Source: Shinella kummerowiae
Lineage (GTDB): Bacteria; Pseudomonadota; Alphaproteobacteria; Rhizobiales; Rhizobiaceae
Reading direction: 5' to 3'
Assembly: GCF_009827055.1 (NCBI RefSeq)
Contig: NZ_WUMK01000009.1
Location: 186,001-250,000 of the forward strand
Length of the DNA stretch: 64,000 nucleotides
Under the pieces are notes generated by a model. That model was not told the DNA's origin, did not search any database, and saw only the letters and a list, made by a program, of their open reading frames with translations. Below are positions 8,021 through 16,409 of this stretch, in pieces (position 1 is the stretch's first letter; the number at the start of each line of letters is the position of its first letter). Both the position numbers and the translations under genes were made by a program.

Positions 8021-8995
8021 ATGGCGGACATCGTGGATACGCGGACGGAACCGGAAGTGGCGCTGGCGCGGGCAGCAGACGTGCTCGGCCGCGGCGTGCC
8101 GGTCGCCATCCCGACGGAAACGGTCTACGGCCTTGCCGCCGATGCCACCAATCCGCTGGCGATCACCCGCATCTACGAGATGAAGGGCCGGCCGCGCTTC
8201 AATCCGCTGATCTGCCATATGGCCGATCTCGCCATGGCGGAGCAACATGCCGTCTTCGACCCGCTGTCCCGCCAGATTGCAGAGGCCTTCTGGCCCGGCC
8301 CGCTGACACTCATTCTGCCGATCCGGCCGGAGAGCGCCATCCACCCACTGGCGCGCGCGGGCCTAGACACGGTCGGTATCCGCGTGCCGACCGGTTTCGC
8401 CAGCCGGCTGCTTGCCGCCTTCGGACGGCCACTGGCAGCCCCCAGCGCCAACACGTCCGGCCGGATCAGCCCGACGACCGCCCGCCATGTTGCCGAGGAT
8501 TTTGGCGCGCGGCTGGAGCTGGTGCTCGATGCCGGGCCTGCCGTCGTGGGGCTCGAATCCACCATCCTCAAGGTCGAGGGCGAGACGATCCGGCTGCTCC
8601 GGCCCGGCGGGCTGGATGCGGCCGAGGTGGAACGCATCACCGGCCGCCCCGTGCTGCGCAACGACACGGCCGGCGCGACGATCGAGGCGCCGGGCATGCT
8701 CGCCTCGCATTATGCGCCCGACGCGCCCGTGCGGCTGAATGCCAGCGATGTGCGGCCGGGCGAGGTGTTGATCCGCTTCGGCGGCAAGACGCTTCCCGGC
8801 GAGGCCGATGCGGCGCTCGTGCTGGACTTGAGCCCCAGCGGTGATCTCGCGGAAGCGGCCGCAAATCTGTTCGGCTATATGAAACAGGCGGACGCCGCCG
8901 GCGCAGGCTCGATCGCCTTTTCGCCGATCCCCGCAGATGGCCTCGGCGAGGCGATCAACGACCGTTTGCAGCGCGCGGCCGCGCCGCGCGGCTAA
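8021..8995 (+). CDS. L-threonylcarbamoyladenylate synthase (Sua5/YwlC/YrdC family)
   Basis: 324 residues. The YrdC domain (about 10-200) shows PTETVYGLA, MKGRPRFNPL and the SANTSG segment that binds threonine and ATP; a linker and a C-terminal Sua5 domain (about 230-320) follow. The enzyme makes threonylcarbamoyl-AMP from threonine, bicarbonate and ATP, the first step of t6A37 modification in tRNAs reading ANN codons, in the cytosol. The long two-domain form is Sua5-like rather than the short TsaC of E. coli. ATG at 8021 has GGAAGGG upstream. The FAD-linked dehydrogenase gene follows after 13 bases, so the two are probably one operon. Confidence 0.93.
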   Translation: MADIVDTRTEPEVALARAADVLGRGVPVAIPTETVYGLAADATNPLAITRIYEMKGRPRFNPLICHMADLAMAEQHAVFDPLSRQIAEAFWPGPLTLILPIRPESAIHPLARAGLDTVGIRVPTGFASRLLAAFGRPLAAPSANTSGRISPTTARHVAEDFGARLELVLDAGPAVVGLESTILKVEGETIRLLRPGGLDAAEVERITGRPVLRNDTAGATIEAPGMLASHYAPDAPVRLNASDVRPGEVLIRFGGKTLPGEADAALVLDLSPSGDLAEAAANLFGYMKQADAAGAGSIAFSPIPADGLGEAINDRLQRAAAPRG

Positions 8996-9008
8996 CAAGG
9001 ACGACGTG

Positions 9009-10439
9009 ATGGCCAAGGCAACGCTTTCTCCCGACCTGATCACCCGTTTCGCCGCCATTACCGGCGAGGCCTATGCGCTCACCGAAGACCGGGACATCGC
9101 GCCCTATCTCATCGAAAGCCGCGGGCTTTATCATGGTACGTCGCCGCTGGTGCTGCGGCCCGGTTCCGTCGAGGAGGTCTCGGCCATCCTGGCGCTGGCC
9201 ACCGAAACCCGCACGGCCATCGTGCCGCAGGGCGGCAATACCGGCCATGTCGGCGGCAGCGTGCCGCGCGAGGATGCGACGGATGTCGTGCTGTCGCTCT
9301 CCCGTCTCAACCGCATCCGCGATGTCGATCCCGTTGGCAATGTCATCGTCGCTGATGGCGGCGCGGTGCTTGCCGACATCCAGAAGGCGGCAGAAAATGT
9401 AGACCGGCTGTTTCCGCTGTCGCTTGGCTCGGAAGGCTCCTGCCAGATCGGTGGCAACCTTTCCACCAATGCCGGCGGCACCGCCGTGCTTGCCTATGGC
9501 AATATGCGCCAGCTCTGCCTCGGTCTCGAAGTCGTGTTGCCGACCGGCGAGGTGTGGAACGGGCTGCGCCGCCTCAAGAAGGACAATACGGGCTACGACC
9601 TGCGCGATCTCTTCATCGGCGCGGAAGGCACGCTCGGCATCATTACCGGAGCGGTGCTCAAGCTGCTCCCGCGGCCCCTCGGCCACGAGGTCGCCTTTGC
9701 CGGGTTGAAATCGGTGGCGGACGCCCTCACCCTCTTCGAGCGTGCCTCCAGCCGCTGCGGCCCTGCGCTGACCGGCTTCGAACTGATGCCGCGTCTCGGC
9801 GTCGATTTCACCACACGCCACATTCCGGGCGTGCGCGATCCCCTCGCCACCCGGCACGACTGGTATGTGCTCATCGAGATCTCCACCTCCGACGACGCCC
9901 AGACGGCGACGCGCATGATGGAAGCGCTGCTGTCCGAAGGCATCGAGGCGGGGCTCGTCGAAAATGCGGTGATCGCCTCCAGCGAAGAGCAGCGCCGGGC
10001 GCTCTGGCACATGCGCGAAAGCATGTCGCCAGCGCAGAAGCCGGAGGGCGGCTCGATCAAGCACGACGTCTCCGTGCCCGTCTCGGCTATTCCGGCGTTC
10101 ATGGCGGAAGCCGATGCGGCGGTGATGGCGGCCATTCCAGGGGCGCGCATCTGCTCGTTCGGCCATATGGGCGACGGCAACATTCACTACAATATCTCGC
10201 AGCCCGTGGGCGCCGACAAACAGGCCTTCCTCGACCGTTGGCGCGAGATCAACCACCTCGTGCACGGCATCGTGCTGCGTTACAACGGCTCGATTTCCGC
10301 CGAGCACGGCATCGGCCAGTTGAAGCGCGACGAGCTGGCGGATGTGCGCGAACCGATCGAGATGGACCTCATGCGAAGGGTGAAGCGTTCCTTCGACCCT
10401 GCCGGCATCATGAACCCCGGCAAGGTCGTCAACGCCTGA
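9009..10439 (+). CDS. FAD-linked 2-hydroxyacid dehydrogenase (D-2-hydroxyglutarate dehydrogenase/GlcD family)
   Basis: 476 residues. The N-terminal PCMH-type FAD-binding domain has PQGGNTGHVGGSVP (about 73-86) and NAGGTAVLAYGN; the C-terminal FAD-oxidase domain has GHMGDGNIHYN and SAEHGIGQLKR. This is the family of D-2-hydroxyglutarate and D-lactate dehydrogenases and glycolate oxidase GlcD, which pass electrons to ETF or quinone. The HGIG and GDGNIH motifs supply catalytic and metal-binding histidines. The protein is the right size to act alone without GlcE/GlcF, favouring a D-2-hydroxyglutarate dehydrogenase-like role, but the substrate is not settled by sequence. It lies 13 bases behind the Sua5-type gene. 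Confidence 0.88.
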   Translation: MAKATLSPDLITRFAAITGEAYALTEDRDIAPYLIESRGLYHGTSPLVLRPGSVEEVSAILALATETRTAIVPQGGNTGHVGGSVPREDATDVVLSLSRLNRIRDVDPVGNVIVADGGAVLADIQKAAENVDRLFPLSLGSEGSCQIGGNLSTNAGGTAVLAYGNMRQLCLGLEVVLPTGEVWNGLRRLKKDNTGYDLRDLFIGAEGTLGIITGAVLKLLPRPLGHEVAFAGLKSVADALTLFERASSRCGPALTGFELMPRLGVDFTTRHIPGVRDPLATRHDWYVLIEISTSDDAQTATRMMEALLSEGIEAGLVENAVIASSEEQRRALWHMRESMSPAQKPEGGSIKHDVSVPVSAIPAFMAEADAAVMAAIPGARICSFGHMGDGNIHYNISQPVGADKQAFLDRWREINHLVHGIVLRYNGSISAEHGIGQLKRDELADVREPIEMDLMRRVKRSFDPAGIMNPGKVVNA

Positions 10440-10457
10440 AGGCGTAGATCCCGCCTG

Positions 10458-11246
10458 TCAGACCAAAACCATGCCGCCATCGACGACGATCGATTGGCCG
10501 GTGACATAATCCGAACCCGATGACGCGAGAAACTGGGAGATACCGATCAGGTCATCTGCGGCGGACGGCCGGCCAAGCAGGATGCCGGCGGAAAAGTTCT
10601 CGAATGCTTCGTTTTCGCGACTGGTCAAGCCTTCATCCTTGAAGCCCTTGTCGATGAGCTTCCACATGTCTGTCGCGACGACGCCGGGGCAGATCGCGTT
10701 GATATTTATCTTGTGCGCACCGAAGGCCCGGGCAGCCGCCTGGGTCAACGCCACGACGGCGAACTTGCTGGCGCTGTAGTGTGCGAGCGGCTCGTAACCC
10801 TGCTTGCCCGCGATCGATGCGGTATTGACGATTTTGCCGCCGCCGCCCTGGCTGATAAATTGTTTCACCGCCTCTTGAATGCCGATGAGCACACCAAGTC
10901 CATTGACGTCCATGACGCGATGCCAGTCGTCTTCGGTAATATCGAGAAATTGCCGCACCTGCGCGATGCCGGCATTGTTGAACATGACGTCGAGGCGGCC
11001 ATGGGCGGTGACAGTGGCCTCGATCATCGCCCTGACGCTGGCGCGATCGACCACATCGACGGCAACACCGATAGCTGTTCCGCCCTCGCTGACGATGCTG
11101 TCGGCAACGCTGCGGGCACTGTCTTCGTTGATATCAGCGATCGTCAATCTGGCGCCGGCGACGGCAAGGCCGCGGGCAATCGATTCACCGATACCGCGAC
11201 CGGCCCCGGTTACAATGATGGAACGATCTTTGGTGCTTATGGACAT
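10458..11246 (-). CDS. Short-chain dehydrogenase/reductase (polyol-dehydrogenase-like)
   Basis: 262 residues, a classical SDR: cofactor motif TGAGRGIG (14-21), NNAG (about 91-94), catalytic Ser in NTASIAG and the YSASK pair (about 158-162), and a C-terminal GQSIVVDGGM. The acidic residue after the second strand (IADI) suggests NAD preference. It resembles sorbitol, galactitol or acetoin dehydrogenases, but the substrate cannot be read from sequence. It converges with the FAD-linked dehydrogenase gene. About 125-160 bases upstream lie two tandem 16-bp palindromes that look like operator sites, so the gene is probably controlled by a dimeric repressor or activator encoded elsewhere. Confidence 0.88.
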   Translation of the reverse strand: MSISTKDRSIIVTGAGRGIGESIARGLAVAGARLTIADINEDSARSVADSIVSEGGTAIGVAVDVVDRASVRAMIEATVTAHGRLDVMFNNAGIAQVRQFLDITEDDWHRVMDVNGLGVLIGIQEAVKQFISQGGGGKIVNTASIAGKQGYEPLAHYSASKFAVVALTQAAARAFGAHKININAICPGVVATDMWKLIDKGFKDEGLTSRENEAFENFSAGILLGRPSAADDLIGISQFLASSGSDYVTGQSIVVDGGMVLV

Positions 11247-11369
11247 GGCTTCCTCCCTGTTGAACCCTCGCGGGGTCGAACAGAAAGAGCAAAGGTCGTG
11301 CCATTTTTCTCAGATCGAAGAAAATCAATCGGTTACTCCGTGAACGATGAAGCGACCGCCCACGGCATA

Positions 11370-11406
11370 TGTGGCACGCGCCGCACCATGTGTGGCACGT
11401 GCCACA
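11370..11406. promoter_or_regulatory. Tandem 16-bp palindromes, probable operator pair upstream of the SDR gene
   Basis: The perfect palindrome TGTGGCACGTGCCACA is at 11391-11406 and a 14-of-16 copy, TGTGGCACGCGCCGCA, at 11370-11385. Their centres are 21 bp apart, two helical turns, as expected for two dimers bound on one face. The pair lies between the 3' end of the DUF1217 gene and the SDR start at 11246. Confidence 0.55.
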
Positions 11407-11425
11407 GGTGTTGCGGCATCCAGAA

Positions 11426-13747
11426 TCAGCCGCCGGTGCGCAGCTGCGCCAGCGACATCATCAGGTCGGCGCTGATGCCGGCGGTGCCGGAACCGGTCAG
11501 CACCGAAAGGGCGGGATCGGTCGTGCTCTGATTGTCGAGATCGTAGAGCACGGCGAACTTGACGATCATCTTGGAGACTTTTCCCGGATCCTGCAGGTCT
11601 TCCAGCTCGAGATAGCGGTTGATCATGTCGGCCTGGGCATCGATATCCGCGCTGCCGATTTCGTCCGGCAACTGATAGAGCACCTTGAAGACCTCGAAGA
11701 GCGCGTCGTCGGCAAGAAGATCGTAGGCGCTCGAAATCGTGTCCGCCTTGCGCTCGAAATAGAGCGCGAGGCGCACGCCGGCATTGTCGTTGCCGGCTTC
11801 CTCTTCGAGCATCTGGCGGACATAGTTGTCGAGCGTCTCGTAGATGCCGCGCCGCGACTGGATCTGCGCGTCGTCCGGCCGCTCGACAAGCCCTTCGGCG
11901 TTGAAGTTGAACGAGGCGACGATCTTGCGATAGGAGCGGTCGGCCTGCTGGTTCACAAAACTCTTCGGATCGTCGAGATCGGAGGTGAAGATCTTCGCCA
12001 TGAATTCGGCATCGACGCTCGCCGGATCGATATTGTTGGCTTCCAGAACGAAGGCGACGAGGCGCGGATCGGACAGGAAGTCCTTGACGGAATCGATCTT
12101 CTGCATCTGGACGGAGTAATATTTCGCCTCTTCCTCAGCGAGCTTGCGGTCGTCCTCCGTTCCGAAACGGGACTTCTCTACCACATAGCCGCGCGACATG
12201 ACGAGGATTTCGGATTCGGACTGCGCCAGCTTCGGCTGGGTGATATTGCCGTCCGACCCGAAATTGAACGCCTTGGCAAGTTCCACATAGCGCTCGTCGT
12301 CGAGCTGGTACACGTAGCTCTTCGGATCGTTGAGGTCGCTTTTCAGCACGTTCTTGATCGTCAGCGCCGAGACCTTCGTGGGATCGAGGCCAAAGGCCTT
12401 CAACGCGAAGTCGTAAATCGTCGCCTCGCCCAGGAAATCCTGAACGGTCTTCACCGCGCCGATCTGGCCCTTGAACCGCTTGATGGCGGTTTCGTCCGCC
12501 TCGTCGTCGGCATCGTTGTAGCGGACCATGTAGCCGCGCGCGGTCGTCGCGGTCTGGGCGGCGGTCTGCGGCGTGTCGCCGGCCGCCAGCGTTCCGTCTT
12601 CCTGGAAGTTGAAGACCGCACGCAACGCGATGTACTTTTCCTTGTCGGCACCGCCGAACAGGTTGATGTAGCTCGTCGCATTGTTCGGGTCGGGGTCGCT
12701 GGTGATGATGTTGCGCAGCGTCAGGCCGGCAACGGACAGCTTGTCGAGATCGAAGGCGACCTTGAGATAGGACACGATGCGCGGATCGGCGACGAGTTCG
12801 TTGGCCGTGGTGATGCTGCCGATCCGGCTTTCGAAATATTCCTTGTTCATCAGTGCCGCCGCCGTTGTCACGCGCGGATTGGAGAGCGTGTAAAGCTCGT
12901 TCGTGCTCTTCTTCTGGTCAGCGTCCTGTACGGTGCCGGCGGTCGCCGTGCCATCCGGGTTGAAATTGAAGGCATCCGCCAGCGTGCGGTATTTGTCGAC
13001 ATTGGTGATGATGGCCGTCTGCCGGTTGATCTCCGCCTTGAGCTGGTTGATGCGCGCCTGGTTGGCGGCGTTCGATTCGAGCCCCGCCAGCTCGTCGCTC
13101 GCCGCCTGTCGTGCTGCGGTCGCCGCCGTCGCCTTGGCCTCGAATTCCGTGTTGAAATAGCTTGCCGGGTCGTTGCGATCGCTCGACAGCACGCCCTTGA
13201 TCGCCGCGCGCGAATAGTTTTCCGGGTCGATGCCATAGGCGGTGAACACGTAGTTGCGCAGGCGCTCATTGTTGAGCAGCTGGTCGGTGCTCGTCACCGT
13301 GTCGATGACGATGTTGTAATAGCGGGTCTCTTCCTTGATCACGTCTCCCGCACTGGCGGCCGTCGCGGAATAGAGGCCGATGATCTCGTCGAGCTGCACC
13401 TCGGTCTGCGCCACGGCGGTGGCGCCGGTGAAGCTGAAGGCGGTGGCGAAGTCGCGATAGCGCGTATCGGTCAGCATGTTCACGAAGCTGTTGGCGTCCG
13501 AGATATCGCTGTCCAGCACCTTGCGCATGAAGGCCTTGGCATAGGTCATCTCTTCCAGGCCGTGCGCTTTCATGGCGTAGGAGTAGAGCCGGTAGTCGTC
13601 GAGGAACTCATCGACGGAGGAAACCTTTCCGATGTTCTCCTTGTAATATGCCGCCTCGCGCGCCGTCGTCGTCTCGCTCGCCGTGCGGTCCAGCGACGTC
13701 AACATGTCGCGCGCGATGAGGTTGTAGCTCGTATAGGTGGACAGCAT
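11426..13747 (-). CDS. Large DUF1217 (flagellum-associated) repeat protein
   Basis: 773 residues, mostly helical, without signal peptide. About five modules of roughly 130-150 residues can be lined up; each has a pattern like SDLNDPKSYVYQL, then a RYxxLAxAFNF segment followed by a short Asp/Gly turn and a linker. Examples start at SDISDANSF, SDRNDPASY, SDPDPNNATSY, SDLNDPKSY and SDLDDPKSF. This matches DUF1217, which in rhizobia is often encoded among flagellar genes; no other flagellar gene is present here, so the role is inferred. I chose the ATG at 13747 (AAGGAAGAG upstream, MLSTYTSYN start); an open frame continues to 13924 but its composition is not protein-like. Confidence 0.82.
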   Translation of the reverse strand: MLSTYTSYNLIARDMLTSLDRTASETTTAREAAYYKENIGKVSSVDEFLDDYRLYSYAMKAHGLEEMTYAKAFMRKVLDSDISDANSFVNMLTDTRYRDFATAFSFTGATAVAQTEVQLDEIIGLYSATAASAGDVIKEETRYYNIVIDTVTSTDQLLNNERLRNYVFTAYGIDPENYSRAAIKGVLSSDRNDPASYFNTEFEAKATAATAARQAASDELAGLESNAANQARINQLKAEINRQTAIITNVDKYRTLADAFNFNPDGTATAGTVQDADQKKSTNELYTLSNPRVTTAAALMNKEYFESRIGSITTANELVADPRIVSYLKVAFDLDKLSVAGLTLRNIITSDPDPNNATSYINLFGGADKEKYIALRAVFNFQEDGTLAAGDTPQTAAQTATTARGYMVRYNDADDEADETAIKRFKGQIGAVKTVQDFLGEATIYDFALKAFGLDPTKVSALTIKNVLKSDLNDPKSYVYQLDDERYVELAKAFNFGSDGNITQPKLAQSESEILVMSRGYVVEKSRFGTEDDRKLAEEEAKYYSVQMQKIDSVKDFLSDPRLVAFVLEANNIDPASVDAEFMAKIFTSDLDDPKSFVNQQADRSYRKIVASFNFNAEGLVERPDDAQIQSRRGIYETLDNYVRQMLEEEAGNDNAGVRLALYFERKADTISSAYDLLADDALFEVFKVLYQLPDEIGSADIDAQADMINRYLELEDLQDPGKVSKMIVKFAVLYDLDNQSTTDPALSVLTGSGTAGISADLMMSLAQLRTGG

Positions 13748-14030
13748 CGGCAACTCTTCCTTCGTGGCAACGGCAGGCCAATCGAAGGCTATTTTCGCGC
13801 GCGAGGCTTGTCCCGGCCTTTCGAGGGCGTGGGACACAAGCCGGCCGCGCCGTTCACCTTCCCTAAACCCTGTGCCGTGCGGTTTTGCTAACCATCGGGA
13901 AGCGCAAAGTTTTCTTAACCGCAATTTTTAAGCGGCGAGGAAGGGGGCCCGCCTATTCTCCCCCTCAGAGGACGCAAAGTCCCAATGAGAAGACCGGATA
14001 GGGCTCTCAAGGAAAACAAGGGCGAAAGAC
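13748..14030. other. Divergent intergenic region between the DUF1217 gene and the gene at 14031
   Basis: 283 bases without a convincing gene; promoters for both flanking genes must be here. TTAACC-N7-TTAAGC at 13915-13933 looks like a CtrA site, but the spacing between TTAA cores is nine, not seven, so I do not call it. Confidence 0.4.
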
Positions 14031-14594
14031 ATGCTGAATACCGTTTCCAAGCCGGCATGGGCCGGCAACACGCTCCGGCTCGATCCCAAGCGCTTCCCGC
14101 AGCAGGTGACGTTCGAGCTGCGTGGCGAAGGAACCGATGCCACCATCACCCTCGACGAACGCGGCGCCGTGCTGCGCAAGGTCCTGCCATCGAGCGGCCT
14201 GCCGCTTTCGATCGCACTGCCGGCCCGAGCCTTCAAGGGTGTCGCCGCCCGCGCCATCGACCACGGCAACGGCGACGTGACCGTTACCCTCGAACTGCAC
14301 CATCCCGACCCAGACCTCTGCATTCCGCTGCTCGTGGCGCATGACCTCTGCGATATCGCCGCCGACTGGCGCAGCTGGGCGGATGCCTACCGCATTCCGA
14401 TGCTGATGGTCGAAGCCGATGGCATCGCCCGCCCGCTCGATGACAATCTGACTGTCGGCAGCCGCCCTGCCAAGCCGCGCCGCCGCCATTCCTACTTTGC
14501 GGATCGCCGCCCACGCTTCCTCGTGCGCCGCACGACGGGCAAGCTCGGCGTCCAGATGAAGATCGACGGCCGGGAGATCATCGCCCGGCGTTGA
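14031..14594 (+). CDS. Conserved protein of unknown function (DUF6101-like)
   Basis: 187 residues, soluble, rich in Arg near the C terminus. The start (KPAWAGNTLRLDPKRFPQ) and a middle part describing mostly beta structure, followed by a basic tail (RPAKPRRRHSYFADRRPRF), match my memory of an alphaproteobacterial family of unknown function (DUF6101), which was not checked. It has no visible catalytic motif. The tail could bind nucleic acid or acidic lipid, but that is only an inference from charge. A strong terminator follows, so it is probably transcribed alone. Confidence 0.72.
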   Translation: MLNTVSKPAWAGNTLRLDPKRFPQQVTFELRGEGTDATITLDERGAVLRKVLPSSGLPLSIALPARAFKGVAARAIDHGNGDVTVTLELHHPDPDLCIPLLVAHDLCDIAADWRSWADAYRIPMLMVEADGIARPLDDNLTVGSRPAKPRRRHSYFADRRPRFLVRRTTGKLGVQMKIDGREIIARR

Positions 14595-14623
14595 TGCCCC
14601 GACGAAGACATGACCTCCGGAAG

Positions 14624-14652
14624 AGCCGGCCGTCCCTGCGGCCGGCTTTTTC
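14624..14652 (+). terminator. Rho-independent terminator after the gene at 14031
   Basis: AGCCGGCCG and CGGCCGGCT form a nine-base perfect stem with a TCCCTG loop, followed by TTTTTC. Confidence 0.9.
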
Positions 14653-14750
14653 GTGCCCTGTTCCCTGCGGAACATGTTTCCGGCGCCCGGCGTGGGAAAC
14701 AGCGTTCAACACAGCGGCAAAGTCCGCACGAACGCAAGGGACCGATCGTC

Positions 14751-14921
14751 ATGGCAAAGCTCTTCACCACCCTCCTCGTCCAGATCCGCAAGGCCGATGC
14801 AGCGCTCATCGAACGTGGTCGCCCGCCGCGCCGGGGTTTCGAGATCGCCATGCACCCGGCGACCCTGCGCCGTTCGGAAGAGCGTCCGCATGTCGGCGCG
14901 CGTTCACCCCGCTACCGCTAG
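14751..14921 (+). CDS. Small basic protein of unknown function
   Basis: 56 residues, MAKLFTTLLVQIRKADAALI followed by ERGRPPRRGFEIA and a basic tail. AAGGGA lies eight bases before the ATG, and the frame stays open in a gap between a terminator and the cfa gene. No known domain. It could be a genuine short basic protein of rhizobia; comparison across related genomes would be needed to prove it is translated. Confidence 0.45.
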   Translation: MAKLFTTLLVQIRKADAALIERGRPPRRGFEIAMHPATLRRSEERPHVGARSPRYR

Positions 14922-15035
14922 GCCGCAGGCCTGCATATGCGGTGCGCCTTTTGCCCGGCGCCTGCCCGCAGCGGTTGACATCCGGGCGTGAAACAGCGCA
15001 ATTGCACTCCGGTTTTGAACGTCGGGAAGTCTTGC

Positions 15036-16409
15036 ATGTCTCGTGAACTCGGTACGCAGCGTGAACTGGAAGCCACCAAGGCTGTCATTGGGGAGCTGGC
15101 GAAGCATCTCAATGTCAATGTTGCCTTGGAACTGTGGGACGGCACGGTCATCCCGCTCGGCAAGGGCGCACAGGAGGAAATCCGCTTCGTCGTTGCTTCC
15201 GCCAACGTGCTGCGCCGCCTGCTGCGCGAACCATCGCTGATCAGCGTCGCCGAACTCTATGCCACGGGCGACCTCGACATTGTCGGCGCAAACCCGGTCG
15301 ATGCGATGCGCGGCGTGGATCATCTCCAGTTCCTGCGGCTTCCCAAGAAGGTCAACAAGGCGCGGCTCCTGAAGATGGCGCTGCCCATCCTGCTCAAGAG
15401 CTATTCGGCCTCGTCCTTCGTCAAGCGCTTTACCAAGAAGGCGGGCGCCACCCCGACCAGCGGGCGCGACGACAAGGAGATGATCGGCTTCCACTACGAT
15501 CTTTCCAACGAGTTCTACAGCCTCTTCCTCGACGAGGAGATGGTCTATTCGTCGGCCTATTTCCCGACACCCGATGCCACGCTCGACGACGCGCAGCTCA
15601 ACAAGCTGGACCTCATCTGCCGCAAGCTGCGCCTGGCGCCGGGCGATCGCCTGTTCGACCCGGGCTGCGGCTGGGGCGGCCTTCTGTGCTATGCCGCAAA
15701 GCATTATGGCGTCGACGCCTATGGCACGACGCTGTCCACCGAACAGTTCGACTTCGTCAACGCCAAGATCGCCAAGATGGGTCTGGGCGACAAGGTCAAG
15801 ATCGAGCTGCGTGACTGCCGCAGCATTTCCGACGACAAGATCTTCGACAAGATCGCGCAGGTGGAGATGATCGAGCATGTCGGCATCGCCAACCACCACG
15901 ATTTCTATCGATACCTGCGCAAGCACATGCGCCCGCGTGGCGTCTATTTCGGCCAGGCAAGCTTCCGGCGGAACACCGAGCGGCCGGAGGATTTTCCGAA
16001 ACTCACGCCCTACATGCAGTTCATCGTCAAATACATTTTCCCCGGCGGCGAGCTTGACCATGTCGGCATGACCACCGGCGCGCTGGAACGGGCAGGCTTC
16101 GAGGTCCACGAGGTCGAGGCCGTGCGCGAACATTTCGGCTACACGACCGAACACTGGGTCCGCCGCCTCTATGATCGCAGGGAAGAGGGCGCCGCCCTCG
16201 TCGGCATGCCGCAGACGCGCATCTGGCTGCTCTACCTGTCGCTGTGCGCCCTCTCCTTCCACCGCGGCGCGCTCAACGCCTTCCAGGTGGTCGCGACCAG
16301 CCGCCATTCCGGCGCCTCCGGCGTCGGCTTCGACCGCATCACCGAATATGGCGGCGCCCGCCGCATCGGGACGGACGACGCGTCCGAAACTGCGCGAAAA
16401 ACCGCTTAA
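15036..16409 (+). CDS. cfa: Cyclopropane-fatty-acyl-phospholipid synthase family methyltransferase
   Basis: 457 residues. An N-terminal lipid-binding region (about 1-140, with VASANVLRRLL and ATGDLDIVG) precedes a SAM-dependent methyltransferase domain with the SAM loop FDPGCGWGG (about 207-215), then QVEMIEHVG and GGELDHVGM. The family moves a methylene group from S-adenosylmethionine onto the double bond of phospholipid acyl chains, giving cyclopropane fatty acids in the inner membrane, usually in stationary phase or acid. Rhizobia often carry more than one paralogue, so this copy may be minor. The ATG at 15036 has CGGGAAG upstream. It converges with ubiA and the two stop codons overlap by four bases. 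Confidence 0.92.
   Translation: MSRELGTQRELEATKAVIGELAKHLNVNVALELWDGTVIPLGKGAQEEIRFVVASANVLRRLLREPSLISVAELYATGDLDIVGANPVDAMRGVDHLQFLRLPKKVNKARLLKMALPILLKSYSASSFVKRFTKKAGATPTSGRDDKEMIGFHYDLSNEFYSLFLDEEMVYSSAYFPTPDATLDDAQLNKLDLICRKLRLAPGDRLFDPGCGWGGLLCYAAKHYGVDAYGTTLSTEQFDFVNAKIAKMGLGDKVKIELRDCRSISDDKIFDKIAQVEMIEHVGIANHHDFYRYLRKHMRPRGVYFGQASFRRNTERPEDFPKLTPYMQFIVKYIFPGGELDHVGMTTGALERAGFEVHEVEAVREHFGYTTEHWVRRLYDRREEGAALVGMPQTRIWLLYLSLCALSFHRGALNAFQVVATSRHSGASGVGFDRITEYGGARRIGTDDASETARKTA

Noticed and set aside
11391-11420. Sigma-54 promoter at TGGCACG...TTGC
   Set aside because: The GG and GC pairs are not ten bases apart; the sequence is better explained as a palindrome.
13915-13933. CtrA-like site TTAACC-N7-TTAAGC
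   Set aside because: Counting from the TTAA cores the spacing is nine, not seven.
14673-14698. GGAAC-N17-CGTG ahead of the 56-residue protein gene
   Set aside because: The -10 element misses the last T, which is strongly conserved.
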